A stretch of DNA of 8,015 nt from Spirosomataceae bacterium (GCA_030731175.1 JANQUM010000137.1:1-8015); one strand, 5' to 3'; counted from the stretch's first letter, positions 1 to 6,500 are shown. Notes: generated from the letters alone by a model not told the origin. Made by a program: numbers and translations.

Positions 1-184
1 TCGTCTTGAAATCGTCTTCGGCGTTTGCCCAAGCCAATCCGTAAGAGGTTTCGGCGTCCGTTTTTCCGAAAATATGCGGCACGCCCCACTTATCCCGAAC
101 GATGTCGATATTCTCCGGATTTATCTGAGAAAATGATACGTAAGAAGTTAATAGTAATAGTGTTGTGGATAGTATTTTTTTCAT
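1..184 (-). CDS. Penicillin acylase family protein, N-terminal part (cut by window edge)
   Basis: Only the first 61 codons are present; the gene continues beyond base 1. The ATG at 184 opens a typical signal peptide: a KK start, a hydrophobic run of Leu/Thr, then a Phe-Ser-Gln end near residue 20, so the protein should be exported to the periplasm or further. The mature start carries a run typical of the N-terminal (alpha-chain) part of the penicillin acylase/acyl-homoserine lactone acylase family of Ntn-hydrolases: IVRDKWGVPHIFG (residues 28-40), followed by a YGLAWANAEDDF block (residues 48-59). Family members are made as a precursor that cleaves itself ahead of a catalytic Ser of the beta chain; that part lies outside the window, so activity and substrate cannot be judged. 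It begins 5 bases after the stop of the upstream permease, so the two genes are very likely cotranscribed. There is no strong ribosome-binding site, only GAAG upstream. The family call is firm; the substrate (beta-lactam, acyl-homoserine lactone or other amide) is open. Confidence 0.85.
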   Translation of the reverse strand, partial: MKKILSTTLLLLTSYVSFSQINPENIDIVRDKWGVPHIFGKTDAETSYGLAWANAEDDFKT

Positions 185-189
185 AGTTG

Positions 190-1455
190 TTACTTCATAT
201 ACGCTACCGCTCGTCTCGCCGGAAAAAACGCCGCGATGATTGTTATAATAATTATTCCCAAAGCCGCGTAAATGAAATCTTCGAGTTTCATTTCGACGGG
301 ATACGCATCCACAATGGCGGATTGCATGCCCATGGTCACGAAGCCAAATTGCATTTGCAGCCAACAAATAATTGCCCCTAAAGTTAAGCCGATACTCGCA
401 CCAATGAACGCTATCATGGCTCCTTCTGTGAAGAAAATGCGTTGTACTAAATTTCGTCTTGCACCAAGAGCCGAAAGCGTTTGGATATCGTCTTGTTTAT
501 CGATGACGAGCATTGTTAACGAGAAAAATATATTGAACGAAGCAATGCCGATTATCAAGAGTAAACTTACGAAGATGAAGAGTTTCTCGATTTTTATGGC
601 TTTAAAAAGGGCTTCGTTTTGTTCGTCACGGTCTTTTACCGTGAAGCGTTCGCCCATGATATCTTTCAGTTCGGCTTTGGCTTTATTTGTTGCTTTTTCA
701 TCGGAAAGATATACCTCGATTGCCGTGCGTTTACCTTGGTAATCGGTTAGTTTTTCGGCGAGTGTAATTGGTAAAAAAATAATGTCGTCAAATTGTTGCT
801 CTAACGAGAAAACTCCCGAAACCGGAACGGCAATCGTGTTGATATTATCTTCGGGATTCAGGACGTTCAATTTCTGATTTCTTGGATACCAAATTTCCAG
901 CGGATAAAGAAAATCCTGCACGTTTACGCCCAGCATGGTGTAAACGCCGCCGCCTACGAAGGCGTACGGAATAGAATCTCGCTCGACGAAAAGCCCCCCT
1001 TCCACCACTGAATTTCTCAGCGGTGAAATTCGCTCAAATTCGCTCTCAACGCCTTTTATCACGACTACCATCTGAGCGTCACCATTGCGGGCAAGGGCGT
1101 TATCTTCAATAACAGGATTTACAAAAGAAACCGCTTCAATTTGCTTGATTTTAGCAACGGCGGCGTTTTCTAATTCAAAGCCTTTTCCTTCAATTAATTC
1201 TATTTTCAAATCGGGGTCTTGAGCCTTGAAAATCATGCGGTTTAGCCCTTCCAAGCCGTTAAAAACCGACAACACAATCACGAACGCCATGCTTCCGACG
1301 CATACTCCGAGCATAGAAAGCATAGAAATGACGTTGATAAACGAGCGTTTTTTCTTAGAAAAGAAATACCGTTTGGCAATAAAAAGTGAGAGATTCACTG
1401 GCTTTTTAGGTCGTTTTTTTGATGAAAAGATGTAAAGTAAACGAAATTTAAGCAT
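190..1455 (-). CDS. LolC/LolE-like ABC transporter permease (FtsX/MacB family)
   Basis: A 421-residue inner-membrane protein with the four-helix layout of lipoprotein-releasing permeases. The first helix is at about residues 42-66, a large extracytoplasmic MacB-PCD-type domain spans about 70-285, and three C-terminal helices lie at about 292-317, 345-368 and 394-412. The conserved start of the family is visible as FIAKRYFFSKKKRSF (25-39), followed by SVFNGLE (63-69). The FtsX domain contains LGARR (330-334) and ends in FPARRA (411-416). Homologues work with a LolD-type ATPase to extract lipoproteins from the inner membrane or drive other mechanotransmission; no ATPase gene is in this window. 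The reading frame opens at an ATG at 1455, but the family-like sequence begins around a GTG codon at 1398 (residue 20), and a candidate promoter overlaps the upstream ATG, so the real protein may be 402 residues. It precedes the secreted acylase gene with a 5-base gap. The family is sure; a specific LolC or LolE role is inferred. Confidence 0.85.
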   Translation of the reverse strand: MLKFRLLYIFSSKKRPKKPVNLSLFIAKRYFFSKKKRSFINVISMLSMLGVCVGSMAFVIVLSVFNGLEGLNRMIFKAQDPDLKIELIEGKGFELENAAVAKIKQIEAVSFVNPVIEDNALARNGDAQMVVVIKGVESEFERISPLRNSVVEGGLFVERDSIPYAFVGGGVYTMLGVNVQDFLYPLEIWYPRNQKLNVLNPEDNINTIAVPVSGVFSLEQQFDDIIFLPITLAEKLTDYQGKRTAIEVYLSDEKATNKAKAELKDIMGERFTVKDRDEQNEALFKAIKIEKLFIFVSLLLIIGIASFNIFFSLTMLVIDKQDDIQTLSALGARRNLVQRIFFTEGAMIAFIGASIGLTLGAIICWLQMQFGFVTMGMQSAIVDAYPVEMKLEDFIYAALGIIIITIIAAFFPARRAVAYMK

Positions 1456-1472
1456 TCAGGCTATCGAACAAT
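1443..1472 (-). promoter_or_regulatory. Candidate Bacteroidota-type promoter for the permease/acylase unit
   Basis: On the minus strand, ATTG (1472-1469) is followed after 18 bases by TAAATTTC (1450-1443), which matches the Bacteroidota -7 consensus TAnnTTTG at all but one base. It sits directly downstream of the terminator of the preceding gene, where a new promoter is expected. Transcription would begin near 1436, downstream of the ATG at 1455, favouring the GTG start at 1398. The match is short and was found by eye. Confidence 0.35.
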
Positions 1473-1503
1473 AAAAAAACGAGTGCTGAACAGCACTCGT
1501 TTT
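1473..1503 (-). terminator. Rho-independent terminator after the oxoamine synthase gene
   Basis: The inverted repeat ACGAGTGCTG (1479-1488) and CAGCACTCGT (1491-1500) forms a 9-10 bp GC-containing stem with a very small loop. Read on the minus strand it is followed by seven U residues (1479-1473), so it terminates transcription of the gene ending at 1570. The other side has only four T residues, so the plus direction is weaker; no plus-strand gene needs it. Confidence 0.85.
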
Positions 1504-1569
1504 AATGAAAAATTCTAACTGCAAGCTGAGACTCTCTAATCTCATCTCTCTCTTCTCCAATCTAATCCA

Positions 1570-2826
1570 TCAAGCAGTAACTTTTGGGGCATATTCGCCG
1601 TCTTTAAGTTTTTTCTGCACTTGCTCAAAGCAGACCATCGTGTGTTCTACGTCTTCCAATGTGTGCGAAGCCGTCGGGATAATTCGCAGAATAATTACTC
1701 CTTTTGGCACCACAGGGTACACAATTACTGAGCAGAAAACGCCCATATTTTCGCGGAGATCTTTTATTAAATTCGTGACTGTTGGTAGATCGTAATCTCC
1801 GTTTAAGAAAACAGGCGTCACGCAAGATTCAGTACGGCCAATATCAAAGCCACGCTTTTTGAAACCTTCTTGCAGAGCATTCACGATTGTCCAGAGTTGA
1901 TCTTTGAATTGCGGGTTATTACGAATCAATTCCATGCGTTTCAAACCACTCACTACGAAAGGCATCGGTAATGCTTTGGCGTAAGTTTGCGAACGCAAAT
2001 TGTATTTCAAATACATTACTATTTCCTTACTTCCCGCCACAAAACCACCAATCATCGCCATTGATTTGGCGAAGGTAGAGAAGTGGAGGTCAATGCCGTC
2101 TTGTACGCCAAAGTGTTCTGGCACGCCAGAGCCAGTTTTGCCCATTGTTCCGAGACCGTGAGCATCATCAACTAATATTCTGAACGTATATTTTTCTTTC
2201 AAAGCAACTACTTTATCAAGCGAACCAACCACGCCCGACATCCCAAAAACGCCTTCGGTAACAACCAAAATTCCGCCGCCTTGAGCGTCAGCAAGTTTAG
2301 TAGCACGAATCAGGTTTTTCTCCAGACTTTCCATGTCATTATGCACGAACGTGTAGCTTTTTCCGCCTTTCGCACGGTGAAGACGAACGCCATCAATCAA
2401 ACAAGCGTGGCTTTCGGCATCATAAACGATGATGTCTTTTGGGTCAACCATTGCTTCAACTACTGACATTACGCCTTGATAGCCGTAGTTTAGCACAAAG
2501 GAATCTTCTTGCCCAACCCATTCGGCGAGTTTTCGCTCAAATTCTTCGTGTTTATCGGTGTTTCCGGTCATCATTCGGGCACCCATTGGGTAGGCAAGAC
2601 CGTATTCGGCAACGGCTTCGTTATCTGCCTGACGAACTTCCGGATGGTTCGCAATTCCTAAATAATTATTCAGCGACCAGTTGAGCATTTTTTTGCCCTG
2701 AAAGGTCATGTACGGCCCAAGTTCGCCCGATAATTTCGGAAACGAATAATAGTGGTGTGAATAATGGGCTTGCGAGCCAATCGGACCGAGGTTGTTAAGG
2801 ACTTTATCAAAAATATCTATTGCCAT
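1570..2826 (-). CDS. Alpha-oxoamine synthase family PLP enzyme (KBL/BioF/SPT-like)
   Basis: A 418-residue fold-type I PLP enzyme of the family that condenses an amino acid with an acyl-CoA and releases CO2 (2-amino-3-ketobutyrate CoA ligase, 8-amino-7-oxononanoate synthase, serine palmitoyltransferase). Visible active-site features are NNYLG (53-57), the PLP-stacking His in DAESHA (His140), VDDAHG with Asp220 and His223 contacting the cofactor, the Schiff-base lysine Lys254 in STFAKSM, GGF just after it (260-262), and the substrate-carboxylate Arg381 before IIPTASHT. Length and motif order fit a complete enzyme. The lysine loop reads STFAKSM where bacterial serine palmitoyltransferases that I recall have GTFSKSL, so it appears to be a separate Bacteroidota clade whose amino-acid and acyl-CoA substrates cannot be read from sequence. 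The ATG at 2826 gives the expected N-terminus; no Shine-Dalgarno is evident. It is transcribed divergently from the biotin carboxylase gene and ends at its own terminator. The family is secure; a Kbl, BioF or sphingolipid role is undecided. Confidence 0.9.
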   Translation of the reverse strand: MAIDIFDKVLNNLGPIGSQAHYSHHYYSFPKLSGELGPYMTFQGKKMLNWSLNNYLGIANHPEVRQADNEAVAEYGLAYPMGARMMTGNTDKHEEFERKLAEWVGQEDSFVLNYGYQGVMSVVEAMVDPKDIIVYDAESHACLIDGVRLHRAKGGKSYTFVHNDMESLEKNLIRATKLADAQGGGILVVTEGVFGMSGVVGSLDKVVALKEKYTFRILVDDAHGLGTMGKTGSGVPEHFGVQDGIDLHFSTFAKSMAMIGGFVAGSKEIVMYLKYNLRSQTYAKALPMPFVVSGLKRMELIRNNPQFKDQLWTIVNALQEGFKKRGFDIGRTESCVTPVFLNGDYDLPTVTNLIKDLRENMGVFCSVIVYPVVPKGVIILRIIPTASHTLEDVEHTMVCFEQVQKKLKDGEYAPKVTA

Positions 2827-3076
2827 AATGGGAAGGTAGGTTATCTAAAAAATTGATTATCAGTTAGTTGATTGTCAACGAAAACGCTATTTATAAAACG
2901 TAAATCTAAGCGATTACTGAGAATTAATAAAAAAAACAACGGTTCAACTAAATTGTTCCGCCGTAATTCAATTATAAATAGTATCTCATATTAAAAAAAT
3001 TATATTTAATTTGAACAAAAATGGAGATTTTATTACTTAAATGCAAAACTTATTCTTGCCTTAAAAGCTGAAATTC
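2827..3076. other. AT-rich divergent intergenic region
   Basis: These 250 bases separate two divergent genes and must hold both promoters, but I see no full match to the Bacteroidota pattern on either strand. Near matches to the -7 box are TACGTTTT on the minus strand (2902-2895), and TTAATTTG (3006-3013) and TATTCTTG (3051-3058) on the plus strand; none has a TTG at the proper distance. A short palindrome, GTTGA TTG TCAAC (2867-2879), lies about 40 bases before the minus-strand gene and could be an operator, though its size allows chance. No small open reading frame or RNA gene was recognised here. Confidence 0.5.
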
Positions 3077-4573
3077 ATGCTCGAAATAAAAAAAATACTT
3101 GTTGCCAACCGTGGCGAAATCGCTCTCAGAATCATGCGGACGGCTCGTGAAATGGGAATCAAAACCGTTGCTGTTTACAGCGAAATTGATCGCACTGCAC
3201 CACACACACTTTATGCCGATGAGGCTTATTTTATTGGTGCGTCGCCCTCAAAAGAATCCTATTTAATCGGAGAAAGAATTATCGAAGTTGCAAAGAAAGC
3301 AAACGCCGATGCTATTCATCCGGGTTACGGATTTTTATCGGAAAATGCGGAGTTTTCGGAGGCAGTTACTAACGCAGGTTTGATTTTTATCGGGCCGTCG
3401 GGTGAAAGTATCCGCACTATGGGGGATAAAATTTCGGCGAAGCAAACCGTAGAAAAGTACGATATCCCGCTTGTGCCGGGCGTGGCAAGAGCCGTGGAAG
3501 ATAAAACCGAAGCGAAGCAAATTGCCGAGCAAGTTGGTTATCCAGTACTTATTAAAGCCAGTGCTGGCGGTGGCGGGAAAGGAATGCGAGTGGTAGAAAA
3601 CTCAGAAGAATTTGACGAACAAATGAACCGTGCCGTCAGCGAAGCCATTCAGGCTTTTGGAAACGGGGCGGTTTTTATCGAGAAATTTATTACGAAACCC
3701 AAGCACATAGAAATTCAAGTTGTTGCCGATAAACACGGAAATGTTGTGCATTTATTTGAGCGGGAATGCTCAGTTCAACGTCGTCATCAGAAAGTGGTGG
3801 AAGAAGCCCCGTCGTCTTGTTTAACTCCCGAAATCAGAGAAGCAATGGGACAATGTGCCGTTCAGGTCGCTAAATCGTGTAATTACCACGGAGCCGGAAC
3901 GGTAGAATTTATCGTAGATGAAAAGCTCAATTTCTATTTTCTGGAAATGAATACCCGTTTGCAGGTAGAACACCCGGTTACGGAATTAATTACCGGAATT
4001 GACATCGTGAAAGAGATGATTCACATCGCTGAAGGAAAAGAACTTTCCGTAAAACAAGAGCATTTAAAAATTATCGGTCACGCCATCGAAGTCAGAATTT
4101 GTGCCGAAGATCCCGATAATAACTTCCTGCCCGATGTCGGAACGCTGCAAACCTACCGCCGTCCGCAAGGAAACGGCATCCGCATCGACGACGGCGTGGA
4201 AGAAGGTATGACAATCCCAATTTTCTATGACCCCATGATTGGTAAGCTCATTGCCTACGGAGAAAACCGCAACGAAGCCATCCAAAAACTAACCCGGGCA
4301 ATTGACGAATTTCAGATTTCAGGAATAAAGACAACATTACCTTTCGGGAAATTCGTGATTAATCATCCCGCATTTAAGTCAGGAAATTTCGATACCCGTT
4401 TCGTTTCGCTTTATTTTAAACCCGACGAAGAAAAAAAATCGACGGATTCTGAAAATGAAAAAATTGCTGCTGCACTCTCCAACTACTTGTTAATGAGCGG
4501 TTCACAGAAAGCAACAACTCAAAGTCAAGTTGCGGTTAATTCAGCTTGGCAGAAAAATCGAAAAAGATTTTAA
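3077..4573 (+). CDS. accC: Biotin carboxylase subunit of an acyl-CoA carboxylase
   Basis: A 498-residue ATP-grasp enzyme that carboxylates biotin on a carrier protein using ATP and bicarbonate, supplying acetyl-, propionyl- or a related acyl-CoA carboxylase in the cytoplasm. The N-terminal domain begins with KKILVANRGEIA (5-16) and has HPGYGFLSEN (81-90). The ATP-grasp domain shows Lys118, Lys160 with the glycine loop AGGGGKGM (163-170), Lys239 in HQKVVEEAPS, and the metal ligands Glu277 and Glu290. Catalytic Arg294 lies in MNTRLQVEH and Arg340 in EVRICAEDP. All key residues are kept, so it should be active. Stand-alone biotin carboxylases are usually near 450 residues; here the catalytic part ends at about 447 and a charged tail of about 50 residues follows, ending in WQKNRKRF. 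Similar tails occur in Bacteroidota acyl-CoA carboxylases. No biotin carrier or carboxyltransferase gene is adjacent in the window, so the acyl-CoA partner is unknown. The ATG fits the family N-terminus exactly; there is no clear Shine-Dalgarno. Confidence 0.93.
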   Translation: MLEIKKILVANRGEIALRIMRTAREMGIKTVAVYSEIDRTAPHTLYADEAYFIGASPSKESYLIGERIIEVAKKANADAIHPGYGFLSENAEFSEAVTNAGLIFIGPSGESIRTMGDKISAKQTVEKYDIPLVPGVARAVEDKTEAKQIAEQVGYPVLIKASAGGGGKGMRVVENSEEFDEQMNRAVSEAIQAFGNGAVFIEKFITKPKHIEIQVVADKHGNVVHLFERECSVQRRHQKVVEEAPSSCLTPEIREAMGQCAVQVAKSCNYHGAGTVEFIVDEKLNFYFLEMNTRLQVEHPVTELITGIDIVKEMIHIAEGKELSVKQEHLKIIGHAIEVRICAEDPDNNFLPDVGTLQTYRRPQGNGIRIDDGVEEGMTIPIFYDPMIGKLIAYGENRNEAIQKLTRAIDEFQISGIKTTLPFGKFVINHPAFKSGNFDTRFVSLYFKPDEEKKSTDSENEKIAAALSNYLLMSGSQKATTQSQVAVNSAWQKNRKRF

Positions 4574-4591
4574 TATTTTTTTGGTTTTCGT

Positions 4592-4623
4592 TTTGACTCT
4601 CGGAAAATATCCTGCTATATTTG
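4592..4623 (+). promoter_or_regulatory. Bacteroidota-type promoter for the tRNA-Ser/tRNA-Pro unit
   Basis: TTTG (4592-4595) is followed after 20 bases by TATATTTG (4616-4623), a full match to the Bacteroidota primary sigma factor pattern (-33 TTTG, -7 TAnnTTTG). It lies 33 bases ahead of the mature tRNA-Ser, in the short gap after the biotin carboxylase stop. Transcription should begin near 4630. It is the best promoter in the window and supports the taxonomic assignment. Confidence 0.75.
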
Positions 4624-4635
4624 CATCCGCTTTCG

Positions 4636-4650
4636 GGAGATACGTTCTCC
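4636..4650 (+). other. Small hairpin in the 5' leader of the tRNA transcript
   Basis: GGAGA (4636-4640) and TCTCC (4646-4650) are complementary around the loop TACGT. The hairpin sits between the predicted transcription start and the first base of tRNA-Ser, so it would be part of the leader removed by RNase P. Only five base pairs are formed, and a role is not shown. Confidence 0.35.
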
Positions 4651-4656
4651 GAGTAT

Positions 4657-4746
4657 GGAGGGATGGGTGAGTGGCTGAAACCACCAGTTTGCTAAACTGA
4701 CGTACTCGCAAGGGTACCGCGGGTTCGAATCCCGCTCCCTCCGCCA
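4657..4746 (+). tRNA. tRNA-Ser, anticodon GCU, with encoded CCA
   Basis: A class II tRNA with a 7-bp acceptor stem (GGAGGGA 4657-4663 with TCCCTCC 4736-4742), discriminator G4743 and an encoded CCA (4744-4746). The D stem is GGT/ACC, the anticodon loop TTGCTAA (4689-4695) holds GCT at 4691-4693, and the long variable arm GTACTC/GGGTAC (4702-4717) is capped by a GCAA tetraloop. The T arm is GCGGG-TTCGAAT-CCCGC (4719-4735). The long arm and G discriminator are serine identity features. The outermost anticodon-stem pair (C4684 with A4700) is a mismatch. It reads AGC/AGU serine codons. Confidence 0.97.
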
Positions 4747-4763
4747 GCTTTTTTTAGACCGCT

Positions 4764-4838
4764 CGGGGTGTAGCGTAGCCCGGTCATCGCGCCTCGTTTG
4801 GGACGAGGAGGTCGCAAGTTCGAATCTTGCCACCCCGA
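4764..4838 (+). tRNA. tRNA-Pro, anticodon UGG, CCA not encoded
   Basis: The acceptor stem CGGGGTG (4764-4770) pairs with CACCCCG (4831-4837), with discriminator A4838. The D stem is GCG/CGC (4773-4775, 4788-4790). The anticodon stem CCTCG/CGAGG encloses TTTGGGA with TGG at 4799-4801, and the T arm is GCAAG-TTCGAAT-CTTGC (4814-4830). The bases after the discriminator are CAC, so CCA must be added by nucleotidyltransferase, unlike the neighbouring tRNA-Ser. It lies 17 bases after tRNA-Ser, presumably in the same transcript, and reads CCN proline codons through wobble. Confidence 0.97.
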
Positions 4839-4841
4839 CAC

Positions 4842-4872
4842 AAGCCTGAGTCTTCGACTCAGGCTTTTTTTT
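4842..4872 (+). terminator. Rho-independent terminator of the tRNA unit
   Basis: AGCCTGAGTC (4843-4852) pairs with GACTCAGGCT (4856-4865) around TTC to give a 10-11 bp GC-rich stem, directly followed by eight T residues (4865-4872). It begins three bases after tRNA-Pro, so it closes the tRNA transcript. Confidence 0.93.
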
Positions 4873-4968
4873 ATGCCTAATTTGGAAATTTTCCTGAAAA
4901 TCGGTCACGACTTATCAGCCTCGTTCGTTCATCAAATTAGTGTAAAAATTAACCCCGAAAACTTGATT

Positions 4969-5001
4969 TTTGGTTTTCTCCCGTTTTAAGTCGTATTTTC
5001 G
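4969..5001 (+). promoter_or_regulatory. Candidate promoter for the oligopeptide transporter
   Basis: TTTG (4969-4972), 21 bases, then TATTTTCG (4994-5001), one mismatch from TAnnTTTG. It lies in the gap between the tRNA terminator and the transporter start and would leave a leader of about 40 bases. A promoter is required here because the upstream terminator is strong, but this precise placement is tentative. Confidence 0.3.
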
Positions 5002-5048
5002 GCTCGTTTTGTACTTCAACCAAAAAATCCTTCCTAACTACTTATAAT

Positions 5049-6500
5049 ATGGATTCAGAAAAAACATTATTTGGACATCCACGCGGGCTGTTTGTCTTAT
5101 TTTTTACCGAAATGTGGGAACGCTTTAGCTACTACGGTATGCGGGCAATCTTGTTTTTGTACCTCACAAAAAGTATTTCAGACGGGGCTTTGGGCTTGCC
5201 AGAAGATACTGCCGGTGCGGTTTACGGACTTTACGCCGCTGCCGTATATTTATTGACTTTGCCTGGCGGTTGGATTGCCGATAATCTCTTGGGTCAGAAA
5301 AAAGCTATTTGGTGGGGAGGAGTCTGTATCATGATTGGTCACGCTATTTTGGCAATTCCCGGATCTCCCGAAATATTTTTCTCAGGATTAGCCTTCGTTG
5401 CGGTCGGAACGGGGCTTTTGAAAGCAAATATTAGTTCTATCGTCGGGGAGTTATATCCCGAAGGCGGAGCAAAACGCGATGCGGCTTTCTCTATTTTTTA
5501 CTTGGGGATTAACTTGGGTTCGTTTCTCGGAATGTTTATCGTCGGTTATTTGGGTGAAAAAGTGGGCTGGCATTATGGTTTTGGAGCGGCGGCATTTGCC
5601 ATGTTCTTTGGCTTGATAAACTTCCGAATGAACGGAAAATACCTGAAAGGAATTGGTGATAAACCAACAAAACAAGCCCCGTTGACTTATTTATACGTGG
5701 TTATTGGCTTATTAGTTGTTGCCGCATTATCGGTCATTACTGGGCTTTTAGACAGTATTCAACTTGCTGGTGCAATGAAGTACATCATTTCTGGAATTAC
5801 GGCGGCGTACTTTTTCTACATCGGTTTCTTGGATAAGAGCTTGACGATTGTTGAGCGGAAAAGGGTAGGGGTTCTGTTCATTCTTTTTATTGCAATTGCA
5901 GTTTTTTGGTCGGGTTTTGAGCAAGCGGCAACTACCTTCACCATTTTTGCTGATCGTCATACAGACCGTGATTTATTTGGTTGGGAGCTTCCTGCTTCGT
6001 GGTTTCAAAACGCCAATTCATTCTATATATTAATATTTTCAGCTCCGTTTGGTGCGTTGTGGATTTGGTTAAACAAAAGAAATTTGAATCCGAGCGTTCC
6101 TGTGAAATTTGGTTTAGGCTTGATTCAATTAGGACTTGGTTTTTTCATCATGTACCTCGCCGCCGAAAGAATTTTAGACGGTTCGCTCGCCGGAATGGGC
6201 TTCCTGACTTTCACTTATTTGCTGCATTCACTCGGTGAATTGTGCATCAGTCCGGTTGGTTTGAGTTCTTACACCAAACTTGCCCCGAAAAAGTATTACA
6301 GTCAAATGATGGGACTTTGGTTTGTGGGAGCTTCCCTCGGAAATTTAATTGCCGGACTTTTCGCCGGAAACTTCGAGGAAGGAAACGTGGAAGCAATGCC
6401 CGGTCTTTTCATGGAGTTCTGCATTTACGGCGTTGTGGCGGGTCTGATAATGATTGCCTTGTACAAACCAATCAAAAACTGGATGGGCGGAATTGAGTAA
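5049..6500 (+). CDS. POT/PTR2-family proton-coupled di-/tripeptide transporter
   Basis: A 483-residue inner-membrane protein of the proton-dependent oligopeptide transporter family (major facilitator superfamily), importing di- and tripeptides with protons. The ExxER motif is present in TEMWERFSYYG (Glu21, Glu24, Arg25), which couples proton and peptide. TM4 carries Lys125 in GLLKANIS. The PTR2 signature FSIFYLGINLGSF is at 147-159. TM7 has the conserved Glu291 in FWSGFEQ, and TM10 has Glu397 in HSLGELCISP, which with Lys125 belongs to the peptide site. Hydrophobic segments fill the length and fit the 14-helix bacterial arrangement with two extra central helices. Length is normal and no key residue is missing. 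The ATG at 5049 gives the usual short N-terminus before the first helix; there is no Shine-Dalgarno. It stands behind the tRNA terminator with its own probable promoter, and a hairpin follows its stop. Peptide specificity cannot be told. Confidence 0.93.
   Translation: MDSEKTLFGHPRGLFVLFFTEMWERFSYYGMRAILFLYLTKSISDGALGLPEDTAGAVYGLYAAAVYLLTLPGGWIADNLLGQKKAIWWGGVCIMIGHAILAIPGSPEIFFSGLAFVAVGTGLLKANISSIVGELYPEGGAKRDAAFSIFYLGINLGSFLGMFIVGYLGEKVGWHYGFGAAAFAMFFGLINFRMNGKYLKGIGDKPTKQAPLTYLYVVIGLLVVAALSVITGLLDSIQLAGAMKYIISGITAAYFFYIGFLDKSLTIVERKRVGVLFILFIAIAVFWSGFEQAATTFTIFADRHTDRDLFGWELPASWFQNANSFYILIFSAPFGALWIWLNKRNLNPSVPVKFGLGLIQLGLGFFIMYLAAERILDGSLAGMGFLTFTYLLHSLGELCISPVGLSSYTKLAPKKYYSQMMGLWFVGASLGNLIAGLFAGNFEEGNVEAMPGLFMEFCIYGVVAGLIMIALYKPIKNWMGGIE

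Noticed and set aside
272..742. A 156-codon plus-strand open frame
   Set aside because: It is the reverse-strand shadow of the permease gene; composition is odd and no domain is recognised.
2867..2903. TTGACA on the minus strand as an E. coli-type -35 box before the oxoamine synthase gene
   Set aside because: Bacteroidota housekeeping promoters do not use TTGACA/TATAAT, and no suitable downstream box is found at the right spacing; the match is probably chance.
4554..4571. AAAATC/GATTTT inverted repeat before a T run at the end of the biotin carboxylase gene, as a terminator
   Set aside because: The stem is six pairs with a single G-C pair and lies inside the coding end; too weak to call.
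4615..4908. A 97-codon minus-strand open frame covering the tRNA pair
   Set aside because: It is the antisense of tRNA-Ser and tRNA-Pro. Peptides such as GVARFELATSSSQTRRDDRA and RDSNPRYP are well-known spurious products of reading tRNA genes backwards, often mis-annotated as proteins.
4798..4989. A 63-codon plus-strand open frame after the tRNAs
   Set aside because: It starts inside tRNA-Pro and runs through a strong terminator, with no recognisable domain.
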